NCBI RefSeq assembly: GCF_024158125.1
Contig: NZ_JAMZFT010000001.1
Coordinates: forward strand, 868,001-932,000
From: Futiania mangrovi
GTDB lineage: Bacteria > Pseudomonadota > Alphaproteobacteria > Futianiales > Futianiaceae
Reading direction: 5' to 3'
DNA: 64,000 bases
A program made the translations under genes and the position numbers. Shown piece by piece: positions 47,636-59,728 of this stretch. How positions within the stretch are numbered: the first letter of the stretch is position 1; every line of letters starts with the position of its first letter. The notes under the pieces were generated by a model. The model did not search any database, was not told where the DNA came from, and saw only the letters and a list, made by a program, of their open reading frames with translations.

Positions 47636-48642
47636 TGCGCGCCCTCCCGCCGGGATGCGAGCAGGTCGGCAAGCAGGATCGCCGCGATCAGGCTGTCGGG
47701 GCGCGCAACGCCCTTGCCCGCGATGTCGAATGCCGTGCCATGATCGGGCGACGTGCGAATGATCGGCAGTCCGACCGTCGCGTTCACGCCATTGTCGAAG
47801 TCGAGCGCCTTGGACGCGACCAGCGCCTGGTCGTGGTACATGCAGAGCGCCGCATCGTATCCGGTCCTTGCCGCGTCGTGGAACATGGTGTCGGCGGGCA
47901 GCGGGCCGCGGGCGGATATCCCCTCAGCCTCGGCCGCGGCAATGGCGGGCGCGATGGTGTCGATCTCCTCCGTGCCGATGTCGCCCGCCTCGCCCGCGTG
48001 GGGATTGAGACCCGACACGGCGATGTGCGGCTGCGGGATGCCGAAGTCCTCGCGCAGAACGCGGTCCATGATGCGCAAGGCGCCGAGGATCCCCTCCCGC
48101 GTCACCGCGTCGGGCACGTCGCGCAAGGGGACATGGATGGTGAGCGGAACCACCCGGAGCTTCGGGGAAACCAGCATCATCAGGCCGCGCGCGCCGGCGC
48201 GGTCCTCGAAAAACTCTGTCTGCCCGGGAAAGGGGAAACCCGCAGCATGCAGCGTATGCTTTGAAACGGGGTTGGTCACGACCGCCGCCGCCCGTCCGGC
48301 CAGTGCATCGGCGGCGCACGCCTCCAGGCTGGCGATCACGGCGGCTGCGTGGGCCGCATCGGGCACCCCGGCGCGGGCCGGTGCCCCAATCGGGCGGTGC
48401 CGCACGAAGAGGACATCTTCCGAGGCCTGCATCGAGGGGGTGGCGCCGAGGTCCTCGATTCGGGAGATGGACACGGCAATCCGGTGCCGCGCCGCCGTCT
48501 CCGCCAGCAGATTCGCGTCGGCATCCGCAATCAGCGTCCGGTGCAGACCGCCACGCACCGCCGCCCAGGCCTTGAGCGTCAGTTCCGGTGCGACCCCGGC
48601 CGGGTCGCCCATCGTCAGCACGAGCGGCCGGGAGAAAGCCAC
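47632..48642 (-). CDS. pdxA: 4-hydroxythreonine-4-phosphate dehydrogenase
   Basis: NAD-dependent step of vitamin B6 (PLP) synthesis. 336 residues. [13 protein letters not shown] near the N-terminus, the TNPVSKHTL segment and [13 protein letters not shown] with the conserved metal-ligand His residues, and later MYHDQ, are PdxA signatures. Start is GTG 48642, sharing one base with the surA stop (TAGTG). The surA-pdxA-rsmA order is the same in enterobacteria. Confidence 0.95.
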   Translation of the reverse strand: MAFSRPLVLTMGDPAGVAPELTLKAWAAVRGGLHRTLIADADANLLAETAARHRIAVSISRIEDLGATPSMQASEDVLFVRHRPIGAPARAGVPDAAHAAAVIASLEACAADALAGRAAAVVTNPVSKHTLHAAGFPFPGQTEFFEDRAGARGLMMLVSPKLRVVPLTIHVPLRDVPDAVTREGILGALRIMDRVLREDFGIPQPHIAVSGLNPHAGEAGDIGTEEIDTIAPAIAAAEAEGISARGPLPADTMFHDAARTGYDAALCMYHDQALVASKALDFDNGVNATVGLPIIRTSPDHGTAFDIAGKGVARPDSLIAAILLADLLASRREGAQ

Positions 48643-49907
48643 TAGCGCACGACGATGGTGGAGTCGCGGCGCAGGTCACGCAGGTAGCGCCGCGCCAGCA
48701 CGGTAAGCTGCTGGTCCCTGAGTTGCCCCTCGATCCGCTCCATGAGCTGGGGGTCGGGAGTATTTTCCTCCCGGTCACAGAGCATCAGGACATGGAAGCC
48801 GTTCTCGGTGCGGATCGGTGCCGTCGTCTCGCCGGGCGCGACCGCTGCCACCGCCGAGCGGAACGCGGGTGGCAGATCGGCGGGCGTGAGCGCACCCAGC
48901 GCGCCTGAGAGCGGCGAATAATCCGCCCGGATGCTTTCCACCGCCTCGCAGCTTTCCATGCGCCTGCGGGCCTCGCTCGCGCGGGCCTGGGCGGCCGCCA
49001 CCTCGTCCGCCGGCGCCTGCGGTGTCACGGGGACCACGATTTGCGACAGGGTGAGGCGGGTTTGACCGCCGACGGGTTGGGCGGCCCGCTTGTCGGCGAG
49101 CCCGAGGATGTACACACCGGCCTCCGTCTCCAGCGGCCCGGCGATCATGCCCGTCTGGAGCCCGGCAAGCGCCCGGTCGAGGACAGGATCGAGCTGGCCG
49201 CGCGTCACCCAGCCGATGTCGCCGCCATTGGCCGCGCTCGTCGACTCGCTGAACTGGCTGGCGATGGAGGCGAAGGAAGCGCCGGAGCGCAATTGCTCGA
49301 TCAGGCGCTCCGCGTTCTGGCGTACCTCCGCCGCGCGGCCCGGCTGGTCGATGGCAAGGAATATCTCCGACACGCGGTACTGCTCGGAGCCGGACTGCGC
49401 GGCGATGCGGCGGTAGACGGCCTGCACCTCGTCCTGGCTCACGGTGACGCGCGAGGCGAACCGACCGCGCACCAGCGCGTTCCACGCGATCTCGGCACGG
49501 ATCTGGTCGCGGAACGTCTCCGGCGACACGTCGAACGCCCGGAACCGGGCATAAAGCTGCTCGACGCTTATATTGTTGCGCTGCGCGATCTGGGCGATGC
49601 CGCGATCGACCTCGTCCGCACCGACCTCGATACCCCGGCGGCGGGCCTCCTGAAGCTGCAGGCGCTCGTCGATCAGGCTCCGCAGCACCTGCGGCTGCAG
49701 CCGCGCAAGCAGATCCTGCGTCGGCTCCCGGTTGCTGGCGGAGATCACGAGCCGAAGCCGCTGGTCGAGGTCGTAGGTGGACACGATCTCGTCGTTCACG
49801 ACGGCGGCGATCCGCTGCACGGTCTGGGCGTCGGCGTGGGAACCCATGCCTGTCAGAAGCACGAGCGAAAACAGGAAGCTGGCAGCGTATCTTGCGGTGC
49901 GGAACAT
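48642..49907 (-). CDS. surA: Periplasmic chaperone and peptidyl-prolyl isomerase SurA
   Basis: 421 residues. Signal peptide (cleavage near SHADA), SurA N-domain (about residues 30-150), one clear parvulin domain (SEIFLAIDQPGRA to about 280, with SQFSESTSAANGGDIGWV) and a second, shortened parvulin-like region near the C-terminus (LGALTPADLPPAFRSAV). It escorts outer-membrane proteins to BamA; LptD, its best-known client, is encoded next to it. ATG 49907 gives the signal peptide; the frame extends 18 codons upstream. Confidence 0.92.
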   Translation of the reverse strand: MFRTARYAASFLFSLVLLTGMGSHADAQTVQRIAAVVNDEIVSTYDLDQRLRLVISASNREPTQDLLARLQPQVLRSLIDERLQLQEARRRGIEVGADEVDRGIAQIAQRNNISVEQLYARFRAFDVSPETFRDQIRAEIAWNALVRGRFASRVTVSQDEVQAVYRRIAAQSGSEQYRVSEIFLAIDQPGRAAEVRQNAERLIEQLRSGASFASIASQFSESTSAANGGDIGWVTRGQLDPVLDRALAGLQTGMIAGPLETEAGVYILGLADKRAAQPVGGQTRLTLSQIVVPVTPQAPADEVAAAQARASEARRRMESCEAVESIRADYSPLSGALGALTPADLPPAFRSAVAAVAPGETTAPIRTENGFHVLMLCDREENTPDPQLMERIEGQLRDQQLTVLARRYLRDLRRDSTIVVR

Positions 49908-49988
49908 GCGTGACTCGGGTCCGTTCTGGAGGCGTCCTGACGTGGCGCGAGGATACAGCAACGCACCGGGCGCGCAATGCGCGTGGTC

Positions 49989-52211
49989 CTAGCCCAGCGT
50001 CAGCAGGTTGATCCGCAGGTTGAGGGAGGTCGACGGCTCGATGTCGCGGTCGCGTGTGAACCGGCGGCGCACGCTCAATTCCACTTCCAGGCACTCGTCG
50101 GCATAGAACAGTCCGGCACCCGCCTCGACGCTGCGGCTGGCGTCCAGGTCGCGGCGCCAACCGCCGCGCACCGCCCAGTTGTTGTCGATCTGCAGGTCGG
50201 TTCCGAGGTTGAACTCCTCCCGCGCCGTCAGGCCCGCCACCGCCGGATCCCCGGTCAGCTTCACATAGGTCGCGCTGCTCCGCCACCAGTCCGGGCCGCC
50301 GCGGATTCCGACCTCTGCGCGCTCGTAGCTCAGGTCGTCCCGATTGAGCCGGAACCGGTGCACGAGGCTGAAATTGTCCTGCCAGTTGAGCGCGATGCGG
50401 CCCACATAGTCGGAACTCTGGTCGCGCAGGCCCGACGCCGCGGTAAAGACCATCGCGTCCTTCAGCCGGAAACTCTGTCCGAATGTCACCTCGGCGCTTC
50501 CGATGTTGCCGGCGAATGCCGTATAGCGCACGCCCACGTTGATCCGCGGGCCGGGCTCCACGCTGTCGATCCCCGGAAAGCGGTCCTTGGCGAAGAGGTT
50601 CGTCTCGTCGAATTCGAAGCTCGCGCTGTCTTCGTTGGGGATGCCGGGATCGTCTGTCCCGTAGGGGCTGACGACAAGCTGGACGATGGGCTCCAGCACC
50701 TGGTCCACGCGCCCGCCCGGCCGGAACAGCGGCCAGCTCACCTCGGCGCCGACCGTGGGAACGACGCGGAAGGTCGTGTCGGTCGCAAGGTCCGTGGCCG
50801 GGTTGAGCGGGTCGGCTCCCTCCATGACCTGGTAGAGGTCCGTGCGCAGCGATCCGAATCCCGTGAAGACCAGGCCGTTGTCTATCAGGAACCGGCGTTC
50901 CCAGCCGACCGTTCCGGACAACCGGTAGGTGTCGGAGCCGTCGGTGCGGGTCAGGGCCAGCGCGCTCGCCTCTACCGTGATCTCGCCGCCGAGCACCCGC
51001 CCGTCGAGCGCGTTGGCATATTCGAGGAACGGCAGGACGATCGGTGTCAGGCCGGGCTTGTCCGTCTGGCGGAGCCCCTGGAAGTACAGCGCGCTCGCAC
51101 TCCAGAACTCCCGGTCGCCGAAGCGCTCGGCAAAGAGGCGGGAGGCCAGCCGGTCGTCGCTGCTGATCCGGTAGCGGCGCAGGAAGGTGTCGTCTGTGGT
51201 CAGTTCCAGGTCGAAGCCCCAGGTTGCGGTGTCGCCCAGCGCAAACCGGCCGTCGCCGAACAGCGCGCCGCGAAACGCGTCGCTGCTCGTCGTGTTGCCG
51301 AGGCCGTCCTCGATGTCGGCGATGGTTCCGGTTCCTTCCAGCCGGAACTGGCCGGTCTGCGTCCGCTCGCGGTACTCCACGCCCAGCACGGGCCACTCGT
51401 CGGACAGGAACTGCGGCGTCAGCGTCACGTCGCGGTTCGGCGCCAGCACGAGATGATAGGGAACGGATGCGCCGTAGCCCAGCGACGACGAACTGAAGAA
51501 GCTCGGCAGCAGGAAACCGCTCTGCCGCTTCACGCTCGGGTCCGGATGCTCGAAATAGGGCAGCCATGCGACCGGGGTGCCCATGATCTCCAGTTGCGGA
51601 TCCTCGTAGGCGATGACCTTGCGTTCGAGGTCGTGCGTGACCGTGCGCGCCTTGATCTGCCAGAACGGCGTCGGGTTCTCCTCGCACACGTTGCACGGGC
51701 TGTAGACTGCCCGTTCGATCACGGTCAGGCGGCCTTCCGTCCGCTTCATGCGGGCCCCGGCAACCTTCGCCTGCGGCCCGATGCGCGCGGCCACCCCCTC
51801 GGCAATTCCGTCGCGCAGGTCGCCGTCGATGCTGAGACCGGTGGCGTAGACCGCATTTCCGGCCTCGTCGACGAGCGTAACGTTCCCGTGCGCGTCGACC
51901 GCGCCTGTTGCCTCATTGTAGGTCAGGCGTTCGGCATAAAGACGCCGACCGCGGTAGAAGATCTCCACCCCGCCCGAGGCGGTCACCGTCCGTGCCTCGC
52001 GGTCGTAGATCAGTTCGTCCGCGATCAGCAGCCCTTCGCCGCCGCCTTCGATGAGGTCGCCATATTGCGGCAGCGGACCCGCCGGCGGGTCCTGGGCGAG
52101 CGTCACGGACGGCGGCACGGCAGCCATGACCGCTGCGGCCAGGACGAACGCCGCAACGCCTGGCCGCGGCCGGCCGTGGCGCCTGATTTCCCGGCCCTGC
52201 CACACGCTCAT
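49989..52211 (-). CDS. lptD: LPS-assembly protein LptD
   Basis: Outer-membrane beta-barrel that inserts lipopolysaccharide into the outer leaflet. 740 residues: signal peptide (about 1-42), OstA-like N-terminal domain (ADELIYDREARTVTASGGVEI), then the barrel domain. Cysteines in SPCNVCEENP and near the C-terminus (ADECLEVE) could form the domain-linking disulfides known in E. coli. The ATG 52211 shares a base with the lptG stop (TGATG). The order lptF-lptG-lptD-surA links the inner-membrane and outer-membrane parts of LPS export. Confidence 0.95.
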   Translation of the reverse strand: MSVWQGREIRRHGRPRPGVAAFVLAAAVMAAVPPSVTLAQDPPAGPLPQYGDLIEGGGEGLLIADELIYDREARTVTASGGVEIFYRGRRLYAERLTYNEATGAVDAHGNVTLVDEAGNAVYATGLSIDGDLRDGIAEGVAARIGPQAKVAGARMKRTEGRLTVIERAVYSPCNVCEENPTPFWQIKARTVTHDLERKVIAYEDPQLEIMGTPVAWLPYFEHPDPSVKRQSGFLLPSFFSSSSLGYGASVPYHLVLAPNRDVTLTPQFLSDEWPVLGVEYRERTQTGQFRLEGTGTIADIEDGLGNTTSSDAFRGALFGDGRFALGDTATWGFDLELTTDDTFLRRYRISSDDRLASRLFAERFGDREFWSASALYFQGLRQTDKPGLTPIVLPFLEYANALDGRVLGGEITVEASALALTRTDGSDTYRLSGTVGWERRFLIDNGLVFTGFGSLRTDLYQVMEGADPLNPATDLATDTTFRVVPTVGAEVSWPLFRPGGRVDQVLEPIVQLVVSPYGTDDPGIPNEDSASFEFDETNLFAKDRFPGIDSVEPGPRINVGVRYTAFAGNIGSAEVTFGQSFRLKDAMVFTAASGLRDQSSDYVGRIALNWQDNFSLVHRFRLNRDDLSYERAEVGIRGGPDWWRSSATYVKLTGDPAVAGLTAREEFNLGTDLQIDNNWAVRGGWRRDLDASRSVEAGAGLFYADECLEVELSVRRRFTRDRDIEPSTSLNLRINLLTLG

Positions 52212-53308
52212 CAACCGTCCTCGATATGGAAGAGTGCTGCGGCGCCGAGCATGGCGGCGATCGCCGCCGGTGTCCATGCCGCCATGGCGGGCGGGATGGC
52301 GCCGGACAACCCAAGCGCGAGTGCGACGTCGGAGACGAAATAGAGACCGAAGCCCGCGGCCACCCCGCCGCCCAGCAGCTTTGTAATTCCACCAAGTCTT
52401 TGCAAACGAAGAGAAAATGCCGCCGCCACAAGGACCATCGCCGCAAGGAGCATCGGTTGCGAGATAAGCGCGTGCCAGTGGAGACGGTGCCGCGCAGCCG
52501 GGAAGCCGGAGCTTTCGAGGACCCGGATGAAGGCAGGCAATTCCCAGAACGACATCGTCTCCGGAGGGGCGAAACTCTCCTGGATCTGGTCGAGTGTGAG
52601 CGTAGTCGGCACGTTCAGCCGCTCCAGCTGATTCGGTGCGGCCCCCGGCTTGCTCTCGGTCACGCCATCGAGTTGCCAGGCGCCGGGGATGAGCGTGGCT
52701 GTCACGGCATCGAGGCGCCGGTCGAAGTCATCCATCACGTCGTACTGGAAGACCGTGACGTCCTCCAGCACCCGCCCGCCGTCCTGCGACCGCAGCGCAT
52801 GGACGATCGAGACGCGCCCTTCACTCGTTTGCCGCAGCCACAGCCCGCCTGCCGAGACCGTCAGAAGATTGGTGCGGCCCGTCAGATACCGCCCCTCGAG
52901 CACCTGGTAACGCTGCGTGAAGGCAGCCGCGACCGGGCTGTAGACGGTGGGGATGGCGAACCCGGCGACCACCGCGACCGCAACGGGCGGGGCCAGGAAC
53001 TGCCACACCGAAACGCCTGCGGCCCGCGCCACCACGAGCTCGTTGTTGCGGCCGAGCCGGATGAAGGCGGCCATCGCGCCCAGCAGGACGGCGAACGGAA
53101 ACGCCTTTTGCGCGATCATCGGCGTGTGCAGCGCGGCCATCGTGGCAACGGTTGCAAAGGACACGTCGGGGCTGCGTGTCGCCCGGCGCAGAAGTTCTAC
53201 CATGTCCGCCAGGAACACGAGGCCGATGCACAGGGCGAACACAGCCAGGATCGCGACCAGGAACTCGCGTGCGAGGTAGCGGGACAGGGTGAAACCGGCG
53301 ATCTGCAT
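52211..53308 (-). CDS. lptG: LPS export ABC permease LptG
   Basis: 365 residues, YjgP/YjgQ family: three N-terminal helices, a periplasmic beta-jellyroll (about residues 130-265) and three C-terminal helices. Starts MQIAGFTLSRYLAREFL. With LptF and LptB2 it extracts LPS from the inner membrane. ATG 53308 is set by the family start and lies 4 bases after the lptF stop. LptF and LptG are told apart by order and by the ARAAGVSVWQ segment, so the names could be swapped. Confidence 0.93.
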   Translation of the reverse strand: MQIAGFTLSRYLAREFLVAILAVFALCIGLVFLADMVELLRRATRSPDVSFATVATMAALHTPMIAQKAFPFAVLLGAMAAFIRLGRNNELVVARAAGVSVWQFLAPPVAVAVVAGFAIPTVYSPVAAAFTQRYQVLEGRYLTGRTNLLTVSAGGLWLRQTSEGRVSIVHALRSQDGGRVLEDVTVFQYDVMDDFDRRLDAVTATLIPGAWQLDGVTESKPGAAPNQLERLNVPTTLTLDQIQESFAPPETMSFWELPAFIRVLESSGFPAARHRLHWHALISQPMLLAAMVLVAAAFSLRLQRLGGITKLLGGGVAAGFGLYFVSDVALALGLSGAIPPAMAAWTPAAIAAMLGAAALFHIEDG

Positions 53309-53312
53309 CGGC

Positions 53313-54422
53313 TCAGGCCGCCTTGCGCCGGCGCGGCTTGGCCCAGGCGGGAAGGCCGTGGGCAAGAAGCAGCATCGGCACCACGGTTGCGGCCAGCGGC
53401 CAGGCATAGGTCAGCACGATGATCGGCGGGATACGGACCGCGAGATTCTGCAGGGCGAGGCCGCTGAGGCGGATCACCACGGCGACCGCCACGATGACCA
53501 GGATACGCGTCCCCATGCCGCGGCGCATGCTGCCGAGACCAAGCAGACCGCAGATCCCGACGGACGCCAGCATCAGGGCATAGAGCGGCGTACTCAGTTG
53601 CTCATGGCCCTCGGCCGCAAGGCGCCAGCGCTGCGTGGCGTCGAGGTCGCCCTCGGGAAAGAACAGCTCTCCGATGAACTGCTCGCTGGGCTTCAGCGCG
53701 CGCTCGTTGGTGGCCTGTGCGAACTGGGCGAGATCGTAGGAGTAGCGTTCGAAATCGAGGAAATCGAGCCGGCCATCGGTGGAGACGCGCTGGATCGTGC
53801 CGTTGAGCATCACGAGGCGCGGCCCCTCGCCGGTGCTCAGCAGTGCGCCGCTGCCGGCCATGTAGGTGACCGGCGCCTCCGGCGTGCGGTTGTCGTGCAC
53901 CATGATGCCCAGCATCTCTCCGGACCGCCGCATCTCGCGGATATAGACGGTCAGGCCCGCGACCGGCGTCGAGAACACCCCTTCCTCCAGCACGGCGGCG
54001 GCAAGGTCGGTCTGGATCTCGAAGAGCTTGTCGCGCGACGCGCGCGCCGATGCCGGCACGAGATAGAGCGTGAAGGCATAGAGCACCAGCGTGACCAGCA
54101 CCCCCAACATGAGCACAGGCGCCGCGATGCCGAGGGAGGACCGCCCAGCCGCCCAGATGACGACAAGCTCGCTCTCCGTCGCCAGCCGGTGCAGCGCATA
54201 GAGCACGGCGCAAAAGAGAGAGATCGGAAGCACCACCACCAGCGCCTTCGGCATCAGCAGCGCGGCGATCTCCAGGAAGGTGATCGCGGATTGGCCCTTG
54301 TTCAGGATCACGTCGAGGATGCGCAGCGACTGGGTCAGCCAGATCACCACCGACAGCACCAGCGTGAAGAACACGAAGGGCAGCAGCACCTGCCGGAAGA
54401 GATATCGGAAGAGTGCGCCCAT
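53313..54422 (-). CDS. lptF: LPS export ABC permease LptF
   Basis: 369 residues with the same 3+jellyroll+3 helix layout. Starts MGALFRYLFRQVLLPF; the ESELVVIWAAGRS stretch is the coupling helix that contacts LptB. First gene of a six-gene minus-strand run (lptF, lptG, lptD, surA, pdxA, rsmA). LptB, LptA and LptC are not in the window. Confidence 0.93.
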   Translation of the reverse strand: MGALFRYLFRQVLLPFVFFTLVLSVVIWLTQSLRILDVILNKGQSAITFLEIAALLMPKALVVVLPISLFCAVLYALHRLATESELVVIWAAGRSSLGIAAPVLMLGVLVTLVLYAFTLYLVPASARASRDKLFEIQTDLAAAVLEEGVFSTPVAGLTVYIREMRRSGEMLGIMVHDNRTPEAPVTYMAGSGALLSTGEGPRLVMLNGTIQRVSTDGRLDFLDFERYSYDLAQFAQATNERALKPSEQFIGELFFPEGDLDATQRWRLAAEGHEQLSTPLYALMLASVGICGLLGLGSMRRGMGTRILVIVAVAVVIRLSGLALQNLAVRIPPIIVLTYAWPLAATVVPMLLLAHGLPAWAKPRRRKAA

Positions 54423-54539
54423 GCGCTGCCGCGTCCCGGTTCCGTTGCCCTCGCGCCCGCCCGGTCGTGCCGGGCCTTGGCACTTGACGATGTCCGGCCG
54501 GTGGCACAGCTTCTCTCACGACCGCGAGGCTCCGCCAAG

Positions 54540-54568
54540 CGATAGCGCAGCGTGACCTGCCTGCGCAA
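54540..54568 (-). promoter_or_regulatory. Candidate promoter of the lptF-lptG-lptD-surA-pdxA-rsmA run
   Basis: On the minus strand: TTGCGC (54568-54563), 17-base spacer, CTATCG (54545-54540), in the 206-base gap divergent from pepA. The -10 box is weak. Confidence 0.35.
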
Positions 54569-54628
54569 CCATGGCGGCGCACTGCCGGAAGGGTGTCCGC
54601 ACCGTCACTGACCGAAGGATGGATCCGC

Positions 54629-56128
54629 ATGAAGATCAAGTTTACCGGGCTCGACGCGACCGAAGCCGCCAAGGCCAAGGGCGCGGTGGTGGTCGGCGTC
54701 CTGAAGGACGAGGGGCTGAGCCCCGTCGCCGCGATGCTGGACGAGGCATCGGGCGGAACGATCTCGCGTGCCTTCAAGGTCGGAAAGTTTACTGGCAAGG
54801 CGGGTGAGACGCTCGGCATCGTCGCGCCGCAGGGGCTTGCCTGCGACCGGGTGGTGCTGGTGGGCCTCGGCGCGCGCGGCGACCTCGGGGATCGGGCCGC
54901 GGAGGCCGCGGGCGGGCACGCCGCCGCGGCGCTGGGCGAGGCGGAGGAGATGACTGCGGTTCTCGACGCGCTCAGCGCCTCCGACGACGCGGCTGCCCTT
55001 GCGGCACGCTTTGCGTTCGGCGCGCGGCTGCGCACTTACCGCTTCGACAAGTACCGCACGAAATCGGACGAGAGGAAGGCCGCGCGCCTGTCGGCCATCG
55101 TCGTCCAGTGCGAGGCGGCCGACAAGGCGAAGAAGGCTTACGACCCGCTCGATGCGGTGGCCGATGGTGTGTTTCTGGCGCGCGATCTGGTGAACGAGCC
55201 CGCGAACGTCCTGCATCCGGAGGAGTTCGCGAAGCGGGCCGAAAAGCTCTCCAAGCTCGGGGTCGAGGTCGAGGTGCTGGGCGAGAAGGAGATGAAGAAG
55301 CTCGGCATGAACACGCTGCTCGCAGTCGGCATGGGCAGCGAGCGCGAAAGCCAGCTCGTCGTCATGCGCTGGCAGGGGGCGAAGGACAAGGACGCGGCAC
55401 CGCTCGTCCTCGTCGGCAAGGGCGTGTGCTTCGACACGGGCGGCATCTCGCTGAAGCCCGCCGCGAAGATGGAAGAGATGACGATGGACATGGGCGGCGC
55501 GGCCGCCGTGACCGGCACCATGCATGCGCTCGCCAGCCGCAAGGCGAAGGCGAACGTCGTCGGCATCATCGGCCTTGTTGAGAACATGCCCGACGGGCGC
55601 GCGCAGCGTCCGGGCGACGTGGTGACCTCCATGTCCGGCCAGACGGTCGAGGTCATCAACACCGACGCAGAGGGCCGGCTCGTCCTGTGCGACGCGCTCT
55701 GGTATGCGCAGGACCGTTTCAAGCCGAAGGCCATGGTCGACCTCGCGACGCTGACGGGGGCGATCATCATCTCGCTGGGGCACGAGTATGCGGGCCTCTT
55801 CTCCAACGACGACGCGCTGGCGGGCGCGCTCTCGGCAGCGGGCGATGCTTCGGGCGAGGGCGTCTGGCGCTTCCCCATGTCGGACGCATACGACAAGAAG
55901 CTGAAGTCGCGCGTCGCGGACATGGCGAACGTGTCGGGCGGGCGCGACGCGGGCTCGATCACGGCGGCGCAGTTCCTCAAGCGGTTCGTCAACGACGTGC
56001 CCTGGGCCCATCTCGACATCGCCGGAACGGCCTATGTGTCGGAGGACAAGCCTACGGTGCCGAAGTACGGCACGGGCTTCGGCGTGCGCCTTCTCGACCG
56101 GCTCGTCGCCGACGTCTACGAGGATTGA
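54629..56128 (+). CDS. pepA: Leucyl aminopeptidase (M17)
   Basis: 499 residues; two-metal cytosolic aminopeptidase. GKGVCFDTGGISLKP (about residues 263-277) and NTDAEGRLVLCD (about 344-355) carry the metal ligands and catalytic Lys and Arg. In E. coli PepA also binds DNA in cer recombination; whether that holds here is unknown. ATG 54629 fits MKIKFTGLD with AAGGATGG upstream; the frame extends 12 codons further. holC follows after 27 bases. Confidence 0.96.
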   Translation: MKIKFTGLDATEAAKAKGAVVVGVLKDEGLSPVAAMLDEASGGTISRAFKVGKFTGKAGETLGIVAPQGLACDRVVLVGLGARGDLGDRAAEAAGGHAAAALGEAEEMTAVLDALSASDDAAALAARFAFGARLRTYRFDKYRTKSDERKAARLSAIVVQCEAADKAKKAYDPLDAVADGVFLARDLVNEPANVLHPEEFAKRAEKLSKLGVEVEVLGEKEMKKLGMNTLLAVGMGSERESQLVVMRWQGAKDKDAAPLVLVGKGVCFDTGGISLKPAAKMEEMTMDMGGAAAVTGTMHALASRKAKANVVGIIGLVENMPDGRAQRPGDVVTSMSGQTVEVINTDAEGRLVLCDALWYAQDRFKPKAMVDLATLTGAIIISLGHEYAGLFSNDDALAGALSAAGDASGEGVWRFPMSDAYDKKLKSRVADMANVSGGRDAGSITAAQFLKRFVNDVPWAHLDIAGTAYVSEDKPTVPKYGTGFGVRLLDRLVADVYED

Positions 56129-56155
56129 TACGCGCATGACGGGCCGCTGACGGGC

Positions 56156-56601
56156 ATGGAGGTCTCCTTCTACCATCTGCAGCGTCAGCCGCTCGACGCC
56201 GCCTTGCCGGTCCTGCTCGAGAAGGCGCTCGAGCGGGGCTGGCGCGCCATCGTGCGTGGCCCGGTCCGCGAGCGTCTGGAGGCGCTCGACACCCATCTCT
56301 GGACCTATGACGACGCGTCCTTCCTGCCGCACGGGCTGGCGGGCGCCGGGCCCGATCCGGCGGAGCAGCCGGTGCTTCTGACCGACGGGACAGACAATCC
56401 GAACGGCGCGGCATGCCTCTTCCTGCTGTCGGGCGCGCCGGTCGACGGCTACGAGGGCTACACGCGCACGGTGCTGATGTTCGACGGCAACGACGAGGAC
56501 GAACTGGCCGCCGCACGCGCCTTCTGGAAGGACGTGAAGGCCGCGGGGCACGACGCGACCTATTGGCAGCAGACCGACCGGGGCGGCTGGACGCGGAAGG
56601 C

Positions 56602-56605
<4 letters not shown>
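56156..56605 (+). CDS. holC: DNA polymerase III chi subunit
   Basis: 149 residues. MEVSFYHLQRQPLDAALPVLLEKAL, with LEALDTHLWTYDD and the acidic DGNDEDELAAARAFWKD stretch, matches the chi family, which links the clamp loader to SSB. pepA-holC is a conserved pair in proteobacteria. The stop TAA shares TTAA with the stop of the convergent ABC-F gene. Confidence 0.92.
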
Positions 56606-58500
<1,895 letters not shown>

Positions 58501-58550
58501 GATGCGTGCGCTCTTAGCCGCTTCGGGCGCTCCGCGAAAGGGGCAGGGCG

Positions 58551-58579
58551 TTGGCAAAGCGCTTGCGCCCGTCTATAAG
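58551..58579 (+). promoter_or_regulatory. Sigma-70 promoter of ndk
   Basis: TTGGCA (58551-58556), 17-base spacer, TATAAG (58574-58579), giving a leader of about 47 bases to the ndk ATG. The best housekeeping promoter match in the window. Confidence 0.7.
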
Positions 58580-58633
58580 GCCCGCGACCAACGTCACCCC
58601 ATCGGATTCACTTATCGGAACATCGAGGTTTTC

Positions 58634-59056
58634 ATGGCCATCGAACGCACCCTGTCGATCATCAAGCCGGACGCCACGCGCCGCAACATCACGGGCAAGA
58701 TCGTCGACCGCCTGGAAAGCGCCGGCCTTCGTGTCGTCGCCCAGAAGCGGCTGCAACTGACGCAGGCGCAGGCGGAAGGCTTCTACGCCGTCCACCGCGA
58801 GCGTCCGTTCTTCAACGACCTCGTGTCCTTCATGATCTCCGGCCCCGTCGTCGTGCAGGTGCTGGAAGGCGAGAACGCGGTGGCGAAGAACCGCGAAGTT
58901 ATGGGCGCGACAAACCCGGCCAACGCCGACGCGGGCACGATCCGCAAGGACTTCGCGGAATCGATCGAGGCGAACTCGGTCCACGGTTCCGACAGCGCCG
59001 AGAACGCGGCGATCGAGATCGCCTATTTCTTCGCGCAGACGGAGATCGTGGGCTGA
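58634..59056 (+). CDS. ndk: Nucleoside diphosphate kinase
   Basis: 140 residues, standard length. Transfers gamma phosphate among NDPs, completing GTP synthesis after Gmk. The phosphohistidine is in ANSVHGSDS and the N-terminal [11 protein letters not shown] is typical. ATG 58634 has GAGG 5 bases upstream. The convergent purN ends 3 bases after its stop. Confidence 0.98.
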   Translation: MAIERTLSIIKPDATRRNITGKIVDRLESAGLRVVAQKRLQLTQAQAEGFYAVHRERPFFNDLVSFMISGPVVVQVLEGENAVAKNREVMGATNPANADAGTIRKDFAESIEANSVHGSDSAENAAIEIAYFFAQTEIVG

Positions 59057-59059
59057 CCT

Positions 59060-59728
59060 TCAGCCGCGTACCGGCGGATTGATGAGCGCGGGCGGCACGG
59101 ACGTGTCGCCCGCGATCTTGACGCGCTGGCCCACGACCTTGGCCTTGCCGGAGGCGAAGAGGCCGACCGCCAGCGGATAGATCGCGTGCTCGACCTCGAG
59201 GATGCGGGCCGCCAGCGTCTCTGGCGTGTCGTCCGGCATGATCGGCACCGCGCCTTGCGCCACGATAGGCCCGTCGTCCATCTCCGGCCGCACCACATGC
59301 ACCGTGCAGCCTGTGATGCGCACGCCTGCGGCAATCGCGCGCTCATGCACGTGCAGGCCCTTGAAGGCCGGCAGCAGCGACGGGTGGATATTCAGGATCC
59401 GGTCGGCCCAGGCGTTCACGAAGCCTGCCGTCAGCAGCCGCATGAAGCCAGCGAGGCAGACAAGCTCGACCTCCGCGTCGCGAAGGGCGGTGTCCAGCGC
59501 CGCTTCGAAGGCTGCGCGCCCGTCGAAGGCGCGATGGTCGATGACCGCGGTCGGGATGCCTTCCGCCGCCGCCGTCTCCAGACCCTTCGCGTCGGCATTG
59601 TTGGAGATGACGAGGGCGATTTCCGCCGGGTAGGCAGGGTCGCGCGCCGCCTCGATCAGCGCGGCCATGTTGGAGCCGCGCCCCGAGATCAGCACGCCGA
59701 GGCGCATCCGCTTGCGCTTCGCGTTCAT
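59060..59728 (-). CDS. purN: Phosphoribosylglycinamide formyltransferase
   Basis: Transfers formyl from 10-formyl-THF to GAR in purine synthesis. 222 residues. [12 protein letters not shown] is the N-terminal motif; the catalytic Asn, His and Asp are in [12 protein letters not shown], and MDDGPIVAQ. Its ATG overlaps the purM stop by 4 bases, so the two steps are co-translated, as is usual. Confidence 0.97.
   Translation of the reverse strand: MNAKRKRMRLGVLISGRGSNMAALIEAARDPAYPAEIALVISNNADAKGLETAAAEGIPTAVIDHRAFDGRAAFEAALDTALRDAEVELVCLAGFMRLLTAGFVNAWADRILNIHPSLLPAFKGLHVHERAIAAGVRITGCTVHVVRPEMDDGPIVAQGAVPIMPDDTPETLAARILEVEHAIYPLAVGLFASGKAKVVGQRVKIAGDTSVPPALINPPVRG

Noticed and set aside
48775-51696. 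973-codon minus-strand frame across surA and lptD
   Set aside because: Shadow of the two real genes in another frame of the same strand; no motifs.
54480-54525. Sigma-54-like TGGCAC boxes between lptF and pepA
   Set aside because: Two TGGCAC strings occur, but neither is followed by TTGC or even GC at the required spacing.
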